Shown here: piece after piece, positions 26,601 to 32,014 of the stretch
Position numbering within the stretch: the first letter of the stretch is position 1
Layout: each line of letters begins with the position of its first letter
Assembly: GCA_964405735.1 (NCBI GenBank)
Contig: CAYOPD010000045.1
Span: 1-32,014 of the forward strand
From: JADJLQ01 sp964405735
Lineage (GTDB): Bacteria > Bacteroidota > Bacteroidia > Chitinophagales > Saprospiraceae
Length of the DNA stretch: 32,014 bases
Reading direction: 5' to 3'
Notes under the pieces: model-generated
The model's database searches: none
Seen by the model: only the letters and a program-made list of their open reading frames with translations
Told to the model about the DNA's origin: nothing
Translations under genes and position numbers: made by a program

Positions 26601-26671
26601 AGGATCCGGAATTTGAAAAACAGATCAATGATATTCTGGGTAAATTTTCAACCACTCCGGTAAAAAAATAG
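23645..26671 (+). CDS. DUF2723 multi-span membrane protein (GT117/TMEM260-like)
   Basis: This 1008-residue inner-membrane protein has the DUF2723 signature at its start: AERMGSLWDCGEFILGAAKL followed by QVVHPPGAPLFILVGRLFA (residues about 28-66). About 10-12 membrane segments cover the first 600 residues, with an extramembrane stretch near 330-470 (GRVGDRYEVVDKKYTPVY). The last 400 residues are soluble and begin APNAILFTYGDNDTYPLWYA. DUF2723 proteins are related to polyprenyl-phosphate-dependent O-mannosyltransferases and to TMEM260, so a role in protein or surface glycosylation is likely but unproven. The conserved Asp in WDCGEF fits a GT-C catalytic residue. The length is normal for Bacteroidota members. 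A strong terminator follows. Confidence 0.92.
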   Translation: MHTFRKQSNIAGWLVFGIAFLVYYMTAERMGSLWDCGEFILGAAKLQVVHPPGAPLFILVGRLFAWVASLISSDPSSQAFAINLLSGICTAFAVAFICWSTIMLAKLAWLGRDEEPDTTQGLVLSAAGLVAGLTGAFCTSVWFSAVEGEVYAMSTFFTALTVWAGLKWYYLPSNAQNEKWLILVLFVAALSIGVHLLSLLTFPVIGLLYYYKRFQKHDLRGAVLALAGSILVLGLYQKLVIVGLPKLWSLFDYMMVNGLGLPFHTGIFPFLLVIGAGIYYGLHFARKKGSAMLQNIVVTSLLVILGFSTVAVVVIRANANPPINMNDPSDAMRLIPYLNREQYGDRPLLRGPAYNASAIDYTSEDRYGRVGDRYEVVDKKYTPVYRSSDQKFFPRMGHSDRGTLYQYWMNGKTKPEQADNISFFVRYQVMWMYWRYFMWNFSGRQNFDQGYFPWNLKSGQWFSGIKPIDELRLYNLDKEPSRMKNDPGRNRYFFIPLILGILGLLWHYKKGKKEFLALVMLFVITGFGIIIYSNQPPNEPRERDYVLVGSFLTFAIWVGMGVLYLYQFITDRLKGNKALPLVLAGGLGLLSPLVMVTQGFDDHSRRHLSGSRDYAKNFLESCAPNAILFTYGDNDTYPLWYAQEMEGIRTDVRVINLSLIAVDWYINQVRRKINQSEPVKLTISEENYRGDSRMQLVINAPENTARNVSDLLKFINERHPLPLQNGQTMETYVPARKILIPIDRNRALASGMISPADSNIATQIEINLTGNYIMKDDLAVLDIIASNIYDRPIYFATTANPDRLIGLNNYSQLEGMAARIVPVLTQPDGRFGQYGAGRVAADKIYENILKKFQWGGFDKYKMFNFENSFNPSFSAMRIAFMRGIDKLVKDGEMEKAKSLNDKYFEVFPQKNFEYNSQRLVFIEFYFQMNALERVKEESIKLASETAEYLEFYNSLSAEDLEAGFKDDYNQYMTVYPRLTTLAKEMKDPEFEKQINDILGKFSTTPVKK

Positions 26672-26688
26672 AAGACTTGAATCGATAT

Positions 26689-26730
26689 AAAACCGGCCCG
26701 GTTCTTTCTGAACCAGCCGGTTTTTTATTT
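26689..26730 (+). terminator. Rho-independent terminator after the DUF2723 gene
   Basis: AAAACCGGC (26689-26697) pairs with GCCGGTTTT (26716-26724), and an inner GGTTC/GAACC stem closes a 5-nt loop, with a small bulge between the two stems. A run of T follows. It sits 18 bp after the stop codon. Confidence 0.85.
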
Positions 26731-26752
26731 TCAGGATCCTGTCAGTAAATTC

Positions 26753-26760
26753 TATTTTTG
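26753..26760 (+). promoter_or_regulatory. -7 box that decides the penicillin-acylase-family start
   Basis: TATTTTTG is a perfect TAnnTTTG, 3 nt before the ATG at 26764. The alternative TTG start at 26758 is inside this box, so the ATG is the likelier start and the mRNA would be leaderless. Confidence 0.5.
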
Positions 26761-26763
26761 AAG

Positions 26764-28956
26764 ATGTTCCGCCTGAAAGCCTTCTTCATTTCCATCCTCC
26801 TGATTTCACCCCTCTTTATTCTTGCCACTGTTCCGACACCGGCGGAAATTAATAAATGGGTGGAACAGGCTGCCCGCGTGACCATCATCCGGGACCATTT
26901 CGGCATCCCGCACATATACGGCAAAACGGACGCCGATGCCGTATTTGGCCTTCTCTATGCACAGTGTGAAGACGATTTTAAGCGGATTGAACTCAATTAT
27001 ATTGAAAAATTGGGACGCTTGTCAGAGTTGCATGGAGAAGGCTCACTGTATGATGACCTCTATATCCGGTTAATATTAGACCCTGAGGCCGCCAGAAAAG
27101 AATATAAACAAAGCCCCCCCTGGCTTAAAAAACTCCTCGATGCTTTTGCGGACGGCATCAACTTTTATTTATACCGCCACCCGGAGGTCCGTCCCATCCT
27201 CCTCCATCGATTCGAACCCTGGTACCCCCTCTTGTGGACGGACGGAAGCATTGGGGCCATCAATACCGCAGATGTAGGGCCGGAAGACCTGGAAAAATTT
27301 TATACTTCCACCGGGAGCGGGTTCAAGCCTGAGAAGATGGAAAACGAGGGCGGAGGGTCCAATGGTTTTGCGATAGCCCCAGCGCGCTCCGCTACCGGGA
27401 ATGCCATGCTCTATATCAATCCCCATGTCACCTTCTATTTCCGGCCGGAAGTCCATATGGTCAGCGAAGAGGGATTAAACGCCTATGGAGCGGTCACCTG
27501 GGGGCAGTTTTTTATTTACCAGGGATTCAACGCTTATTGCGGCTGGATGCATACCAGTTGTAATGTGGATGTGGCCGATGTTTACTTAGAGGCTACCCGT
27601 CCAAAAGGCAAAGGCTGGACTTACCGGTATGAAAAAAAAGACCGCCCCGTCATCAAAAAAAGGATTATGCTCAACTATAAAGACGGAGCTGTGATCCGCA
27701 CCAAAACTTTTGACAGCTGGCATACCCATCACGGGCCGGTAATGGCTATCCGTGACGGGCATTGGGCTACGGTCCGCTCCAACAACCGTTCACTCGATGG
27801 GCTCAAACAAAGCTGGCTTCGCACCCGGGCGACTGGATTTGAATCTTTTAAAAAGACCATGGACCTGAAAAGCAATATCTCCAACAATACGGTCTACGCG
27901 GATGCCGGCGGACATATCGCTTACTGGCATGGTAACTTTATTCCGCGAAGGAAGGCTGGTATAAATTGGAGCAAACCGGTGGACGGCAGTACAAAAACAA
28001 CCGAGTGGCAGGGCCTTCATGACGTGGAGGAGAGCGTACATGTATACGATCCCCCGAACGGCTGGTTGCAAAATTGTAATTCAACGCCTTTTACAGCGGC
28101 AGGCCGGGATAGCCCAAAGAAAACCAATTATCCGGCCTATATGGCGCCGGATGGTGAAAACTTCAGGGGAATCAACGCGGTAAAGGTCTTATCGGGCCGG
28201 GAAAAGTTTGACCTTGACGGCTTGATCCAGGCGGGTTACAATACCTGGCTTCCCGCCTTTGAAGTATTGGTACCGGCACTGGTAGAGGCATTTGATGCCT
28301 ATGGCCATGGGGGAGACAATAAATTCGATGCGTTGGAAGGACCGGTTAAACGTTTAAAAAATTGGGATTATCACAGCGGGGTGTCTTCCGTGGAAACCAC
28401 CCTGGCCATTGAATGGGCTCAGCGGCTTGGACCATCCATTCAGAAAGTCTATATCGATGAAGGAGAAGATGACCAGGTGAGCCGCACGAGCACTTTTGCC
28501 CGGACTGCTACAGAGGACCAGCTTTTGCAACCGCTGCTTGAAGCGGTTGACTATCTGACAACCACGTATGGTTCCTGGAACACACCCTGGGGGGAGATCA
28601 ACCGGTTTCAGCGACTAACAGGCGATATCCTGCAAAAACCGGATGATGCGAAACCAAGCCTGCCTGTGGGATTTGCACCTGCTGCCTGGGGGATGCTGCC
28701 ATCCTACAACAGCCGGAGATTTGAAGGTACCCGGAAGAGATATGGGGTGAGCGGCAACAGTTTTATCTGCGCTGTGGAATTCGGTCCGAAAATCAGGGCC
28801 AAGTCCCTCCTGGCCGGTGGTCAAAGCGGAGACCCAGCTTCACCCCATTTCAAAGACCAGGCTGAGAGGTATGTTACGGGTACGTTTAAGGAAGTCCTGT
28901 TTTACAGGGAGGATGTGGAAAAACATGCAATTAAAAAGTACAAGCCGGGAGAATAA
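26764..28956 (+). CDS. Penicillin acylase family (Ntn-hydrolase) protein, exported
   Basis: This 730-residue protein belongs to the penicillin/cephalosporin/homoserine-lactone acylases, which cut amide bonds after self-processing. A signal peptide (FFISILLISPLFILA) directs it to the periplasm. The alpha-chain part has TIIRDHFGIPHIYGKTDADA near residue 40. A Gly-rich linker precedes the likely autocatalytic Ser199 in GGGSNGFAIAP, which would become the beta-chain N-terminus. Later family motifs are TSCNVDVADVYLEAT, HTHHGPVM and TYGSWNTPWGEINRF. Homologues act on beta-lactams, acyl-homoserine lactones or other amides; the true substrate is unknown. I prefer the ATG at 26764 over the TTG at 26758. 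Confidence 0.92.
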   Translation: MFRLKAFFISILLISPLFILATVPTPAEINKWVEQAARVTIIRDHFGIPHIYGKTDADAVFGLLYAQCEDDFKRIELNYIEKLGRLSELHGEGSLYDDLYIRLILDPEAARKEYKQSPPWLKKLLDAFADGINFYLYRHPEVRPILLHRFEPWYPLLWTDGSIGAINTADVGPEDLEKFYTSTGSGFKPEKMENEGGGSNGFAIAPARSATGNAMLYINPHVTFYFRPEVHMVSEEGLNAYGAVTWGQFFIYQGFNAYCGWMHTSCNVDVADVYLEATRPKGKGWTYRYEKKDRPVIKKRIMLNYKDGAVIRTKTFDSWHTHHGPVMAIRDGHWATVRSNNRSLDGLKQSWLRTRATGFESFKKTMDLKSNISNNTVYADAGGHIAYWHGNFIPRRKAGINWSKPVDGSTKTTEWQGLHDVEESVHVYDPPNGWLQNCNSTPFTAAGRDSPKKTNYPAYMAPDGENFRGINAVKVLSGREKFDLDGLIQAGYNTWLPAFEVLVPALVEAFDAYGHGGDNKFDALEGPVKRLKNWDYHSGVSSVETTLAIEWAQRLGPSIQKVYIDEGEDDQVSRTSTFARTATEDQLLQPLLEAVDYLTTTYGSWNTPWGEINRFQRLTGDILQKPDDAKPSLPVGFAPAAWGMLPSYNSRRFEGTRKRYGVSGNSFICAVEFGPKIRAKSLLAGGQSGDPASPHFKDQAERYVTGTFKEVLFYREDVEKHAIKKYKPGE

Positions 28957-29004
28957 ATGGGTGCATTGCATTTTTAATTATATTTAATAGAATTTACCCA
29001 ATTC

Positions 29005-29012
29005 TGAATTTG
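29005..29012 (+). promoter_or_regulatory. -7-like box of the caspase-like gene
   Basis: TGAATTTG differs from TAnnTTTG at the second base. It lies 4 nt before the ATG at 29017, the same short spacing seen at several other genes here. Confidence 0.4.
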
Positions 29013-29016
29013 AACC

Positions 29017-30858
29017 ATGTCCAAAAGAGCTATCGGTGGGCTGCCCAATAGTCCAGTTGAAGAAATCAAACAAGGTAAAAATCACCTTTTTGCAATCGGC
29101 ATTGACAGTTATCAGTTTTTTACTCCCCTTCGGAATGCCCGAAAAGATATCGAAGACCTTGCCCGGGTTTTGGTAGATCAATATGCCTTTGAAGCGGAAG
29201 ACATTCAGCTTATATGCGACCAGGATGCCACCAAGGATAACATCATTGACAAACTCGATGGATTGCGGCGCAAAGTGGAGCCGGGAGATAAATTACTGAT
29301 TTATTATTCCGGACACGGTTATTCGGATACCGACCGTGGGTTCTGGATTCCCGTTGATGCCGAGCCTTCGCGGGTATCCAGTTATTTGGCCAATGCCGAA
29401 GTCCGGGATATCATTCAATCCATCAAGGCCCGGCATATCTTGCTTATTTCCGACAGTTGTTTCTCCGCCTCCTTGCTGGTCAGGGACATTTCCTCAGATA
29501 TGGGCGGGGCGTTTAAGGATTGGGAAAAAAATCCATCCAGATGGGCTTTTATTTCAGGGAAAGGGGTAGTGAGCGATGGCAAGGAAGGTGAAAACAGCCC
29601 CTTTGCCGCCGGCATTATCAAAAACCTCCGGGAAAACGATGACGATGCCATCAATATCCTGAAACTGGCTGACCGGGTCACCCACGAAATCCGGTTCAAT
29701 TATGAACAACAAGCCGAAGTCAGTCCTTTATTCCAGGCCGGCCATGCCGGGGGGCAATTCGTATTTGTAAAAAAACAAACCGAAAAGGAGGAATGGGCTT
29801 CTGCGGTGACGAACAATAACGAAGGCAGCTATCTCGAATATTTAAACAAATACCCCAAAGGCCTGTTTGTGCAAGAAGCAGAACAAAAATTGGTCGACAT
29901 CGCGGATGAAAGCGAGTGGGAATCCGCCACTTTGCGCAATGCCGCCTTTGCATACCGGCAATACCTGCAGAAATACCCGCAGGGAAAACATGCCGCAGAA
30001 GCAGAAAAGGAATTGGATAGGATTGAAGAAGAAGACCGCCTCGAAAAAGCGGAAGAAAGAAGGCGGGATCAGGACAGAATATTCAAACAGCAAATGGAAC
30101 GAAAGACAAAGGAAGTTCCATCCAAGCCGGAACCATCGCCTATTCCTGTGCAAAAAGCGACCATAATAAAGGAACAACCGCTTGACCGGCCCGATGGGAT
30201 AAAGCCGGAAAAACGCACCCATTTTCTGATGTATTCCTTATTCGCTGTTGGAGGCATTATACTAATAGCAGGGTATTTGCTCTGGCCAAAAATGACCGGT
30301 TCCAATTCAACTGTTGCGCTTCCCGTGACAGATACCGTGGTCGCGATTCCTCCGGTTTCAGACGGCACAAGAGAAATAGAAGGCAAAGTAACAGATTCAA
30401 ATAGTACTCCGGGACCCTTGAAGGGGGCTTTGGTGACTAATAAAAGAAACGGACAAAACGCAACTACGGATTCCGCCGGCCAATTTAAATTATCCGGGAT
30501 AAAGGATGGAGACACCCTCGTCACTACTTATGCTCAAGACTTTACCGAGGCCATGCTCGTGGTCCTGGAAGGCCAGACCACTGCAATGATTCAATTGCAG
30601 GAAATCCCGCGTATTAAAGAACAAAAACCCATTTCCGGCTCTGTCTCAATAAACAATGGAGCGCCCATCTACAGGGCGTATATAAAAGTGTTGAGAAATA
30701 AAAAGTTTATTGCCGGGACCCATACGGACCGGGAAGGCAAATTTAAATTCTCCAAGGTGAATGAAGGCGATGTGCTTGAGGTAAATGGAGGTAGTTCCTA
30801 TTCCATAAAAAGAAGAACGGTCACGGAACAAAATGAATATGAAATTATAATGAATTGA
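29017..30858 (+). CDS. Membrane-anchored caspase-like (peptidase C14) protein
   Basis: This 613-residue protein has an N-terminal caspase-fold cysteine peptidase domain (about 25-250). It starts HLFAIGIDSY and carries the catalytic dyad His100 in YYSGHGY and Cys148 in ISDSCFSASL. Residues about 257-337 hold two helical repeats of about 40 residues, each with a W-x2-A start and a Y-x2-YL-x-KYP core (YLEYLNKYPKG; YRQYLQKYPQG). A charged coiled-coil-like stretch follows, then a membrane helix near 403-423 (SLFAVGGIILIAGYLLW). The C-terminal 170 residues hold two carboxypeptidase-regulatory-like beta domains (EGKVTDSN; SGSVSINN). The protease would face the cytoplasm and the beta domains the periplasm. 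Its role and cleavage targets are unknown. Confidence 0.9.
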   Translation: MSKRAIGGLPNSPVEEIKQGKNHLFAIGIDSYQFFTPLRNARKDIEDLARVLVDQYAFEAEDIQLICDQDATKDNIIDKLDGLRRKVEPGDKLLIYYSGHGYSDTDRGFWIPVDAEPSRVSSYLANAEVRDIIQSIKARHILLISDSCFSASLLVRDISSDMGGAFKDWEKNPSRWAFISGKGVVSDGKEGENSPFAAGIIKNLRENDDDAINILKLADRVTHEIRFNYEQQAEVSPLFQAGHAGGQFVFVKKQTEKEEWASAVTNNNEGSYLEYLNKYPKGLFVQEAEQKLVDIADESEWESATLRNAAFAYRQYLQKYPQGKHAAEAEKELDRIEEEDRLEKAEERRRDQDRIFKQQMERKTKEVPSKPEPSPIPVQKATIIKEQPLDRPDGIKPEKRTHFLMYSLFAVGGIILIAGYLLWPKMTGSNSTVALPVTDTVVAIPPVSDGTREIEGKVTDSNSTPGPLKGALVTNKRNGQNATTDSAGQFKLSGIKDGDTLVTTYAQDFTEAMLVVLEGQTTAMIQLQEIPRIKEQKPISGSVSINNGAPIYRAYIKVLRNKKFIAGTHTDREGKFKFSKVNEGDVLEVNGGSSYSIKRRTVTEQNEYEIIMN

Positions 30859-30866
30859 TACGCCCT

Positions 30867-30874
30867 TATCTTTG
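30867..30874 (+). promoter_or_regulatory. -7 box of lipA
   Basis: TATCTTTG is a perfect TAnnTTTG, 7 nt before the ATG at 30882. It lies in the 23-bp gap after the caspase-like gene, so lipA probably has its own promoter. Confidence 0.6.
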
Positions 30875-30881
30875 ACCCTTC

Positions 30882-31757
30882 ATGATCGATTTGCCAGTCA
30901 CCAAAGATCCCCAGCCATCCAGCCCCAAAAAGCCGGATTGGCTTCGCGTGAAGCTGCCGATCGGAGAAAACTACCGTATGGTCAGGGACTTGGTGGACAC
31001 CCATAAACTCCATACCATTTGCCAAAGCGGCAATTGCCCCAATATGGGAGAATGCTGGGGCGAAGGTACTGCCACCTTCATGATCCTCGGAAATGTATGC
31101 ACGCGTTCCTGCAGTTTTTGCGCCGTCAAAACGGGACGCCCTACCGAATATGACACCGATGAGCCTGAAAGGGTAGCGATGGCGATTTCCCTGATGAAAG
31201 TCAAACACGCGGTGATCACCAGCGTCAACCGGGATGAACTTGAAGATAAAGGGGCCGAAATCTGGCACCGCACCGTAAAGGCGGTGAAAAACCTCTCCCC
31301 GAATATCACCATAGAAACCCTGATCCCGGATACCAAAGCCGATTGGAAGGCCCTTGAAGTGATGATCAGCCCGGGTCAGGAGGTAGTCTCCCACAATATG
31401 GAAACCATTAAAAGACTATACCGCCCGGTACGCCCACAGGCAAAGTATGAGCGGTCTCTCGAGCAGATCGCCCGCACCAAAGCCTATGGCAAACGCACTA
31501 AAAGCGGTGTGATGCTGGGCCTCGGCGAGACCCGGGACGAAGTGATCCAGATCATGGAGGACCTCGCCGGCCATGGTTGCGACGTCCTGACCCTGGGGCA
31601 ATACCTGCAACCGACCCGTCTGCACCATCCCGTGATGGAATTTGTGCATCCGGACCGGTTTGCTGAATATAAAGAGATCGGCCTGTCAATGGGGTTTGCC
31701 TATGTCGAAAGTGGTCCGCTGGTCAGGTCTTCCTACCATGCGGAAAGGCATGTGTGA
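30882..31757 (+). CDS. lipA: Lipoyl synthase
   Basis: LipA is a radical SAM enzyme that inserts two sulfurs into octanoyl groups on lipoyl domains, making the lipoyl cofactor of 2-oxoacid dehydrogenases and the glycine cleavage system. The auxiliary iron-sulfur cluster cysteines are Cys47, Cys52 and Cys58 (CQSGNCPNMGEC). The radical SAM cluster cysteines are Cys73, Cys77 and Cys80 (CTRSCSFC). The C-terminal RSSYHAE holds the conserved Ser that ligates the auxiliary cluster. All key residues are present and 291 residues is a usual length. No lipB is visible in the window. The following gap has short-period repeats. Confidence 0.97.
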   Translation: MIDLPVTKDPQPSSPKKPDWLRVKLPIGENYRMVRDLVDTHKLHTICQSGNCPNMGECWGEGTATFMILGNVCTRSCSFCAVKTGRPTEYDTDEPERVAMAISLMKVKHAVITSVNRDELEDKGAEIWHRTVKAVKNLSPNITIETLIPDTKADWKALEVMISPGQEVVSHNMETIKRLYRPVRPQAKYERSLEQIARTKAYGKRTKSGVMLGLGETRDEVIQIMEDLAGHGCDVLTLGQYLQPTRLHHPVMEFVHPDRFAEYKEIGLSMGFAYVESGPLVRSSYHAERHV

Positions 31758-31760
31758 GTA

Positions 31761-31816
31761 GTTAGTCAGTTAGTCAGTTAGTCAGTTAGTCAGTTAGTCA
31801 GTTAGCAAGTAGGCAG
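31761..31816 (+). repeat. Tandem 8-bp repeat (GTTAGTCA)n after lipA
   Basis: Five perfect copies of GTTAGTCA fill 31761-31800, followed by two degenerate units (GTTAGCAA, GTAGGCAG). The array begins 3 bp after the lipA stop codon. It has no spacers and is not coding. Confidence 0.9.
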
Positions 31817-31886
31817 TTCTGGTCATCTGGGCGGTCGAGTCCTTTAGGGTTGGGCAGGCAGTTTAGTTGTGAGTTATGAGCATTGA

Positions 31887-31926
31887 GGAATTGTAGTCTT
31901 GAAACAATTTGACAATTCCACAATTC
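31887..31926. repeat. Period-8 ACAATT array with inverted partner
   Basis: ACAATT occurs at 31904, 31912 and 31920, exactly 8 bp apart. Its reverse complement AATTGT occurs at 31889. GGAATTGT (31887-31894) and ACAATTCC (31912-31919) form a perfect 8-bp inverted repeat around 17 nt. It could form a weak hairpin upstream of the next gene. Confidence 0.6.
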
Positions 31927-31937
31927 AACACTGTCCT

Positions 31938-31945
31938 TATCTTGC
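31938..31945 (+). promoter_or_regulatory. Possible -7-like box before the truncated last gene
   Basis: TATCTTGC resembles the lipA box TATCTTTG but differs in the last two bases. It lies 4 nt before the GTG at 31950. Confidence 0.25.
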
Positions 31946-31949
31946 CGGG

Positions 31950-32014
31950 GTGGAGCCTGCAACCGTCCTCGATCATTTTCTGAAATGGGAAGCCCTCGAA
32001 CCCGGCCGGGTATA
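31950..32014 (+). CDS. Partial CDS, possibly an AMP-binding acyl-CoA ligase N-terminus
   Basis: From a GTG at 31950 the frame reads on to the window end as (M)EPATVLDHFLKWEALEPGR, then VY. The pattern of a hydrophobic helix followed by KWE-x-LEPGR-VY resembles the N-terminus of long-chain acyl-CoA synthetases of Bacteroidota. Only about 21 residues are visible, so the family call is weak. No in-frame ATG lies upstream. Confidence 0.4.
   Translation, partial: MEPATVLDHFLKWEALEPGRV

Noticed and set aside
31761..31816. CRISPR-like array
   Set aside because: Units are 8 bp, directly abutting, with no spacers and no cas genes nearby; it is a simple tandem repeat.

Overview
The window looks like chromosomal DNA of a Bacteroidota bacterium, probably Saprospiria/Chitinophagia-like. 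The taxon is inferred from gene content, not from a marker gene. The evidence is a SusC/SusD/SusE outer-membrane uptake system, a galactanase with a type IX secretion C-terminal domain, a DUF2723 membrane protein, many Cys-anchored lipoproteins, and repeated TAnnTTTG (-7) promoter boxes of the Bacteroidota type. Genes are densely packed on both strands. I see no rRNA, tRNA, CRISPR array, transposase or phage gene.

Layout. 1-2.7 kb: an MFS transporter and a secreted EreA/ChaN-like protein in visibly AT-richer DNA. 2.7-6.1 kb (minus): a possible broken gene remnant, then recO followed by a class A penicillin-binding protein. 6.2-11.3 kb (plus): a Kelch lipoprotein, a Gfo/Idh/MocA oxidoreductase and a GH3 glycosidase with a PA14 insert; a small minus-strand ORF sits between the first two. 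11.3-13.8 kb: a fatty acid hydroxylase/sterol desaturase family protein (minus) and a vanadium-haloperoxidase-like lipoprotein (plus). 13.8-21.6 kb (minus): a polysaccharide utilisation locus, transcribed GH53 endo-galactanase, susC, susD, susE. 21.7-23.6 kb (minus): a tightly linked set of a small membrane protein, an RluA-type pseudouridine synthase and thiL. 23.6-31.8 kb (plus): the DUF2723 protein, a penicillin acylase family protein, a membrane-anchored caspase-like protein and lipA. The window ends in the first codons of what may be an acyl-CoA ligase.

How the genes work together. The locus at 13.8-21.6 kb most likely handles beta-1,4-galactan or arabinogalactan. The GH53 enzyme would cut the chain outside the cell, the SusC/SusD pair would import the fragments, and SusE would help bind glycan at the surface. 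The GH3 enzyme 2.6 kb away could finish oligosaccharides, but that link is only proximity.

The main novelty is the SusD-like protein. It carries an extra segment of about 200 residues made of two carbohydrate-binding-like modules. This segment is about half identical by eye to the tandem modules at the end of the neighbouring SusE-like protein, so SusE-type binding modules seem to have been copied into a SusD scaffold. A second pattern is that -7 promoter boxes lie either 3-7 nt or about 31-42 nt before the start codon (one exception at 12 nt), which predicts several leaderless mRNAs and corrects two gene starts. The caspase-like protein is a third item worth following.
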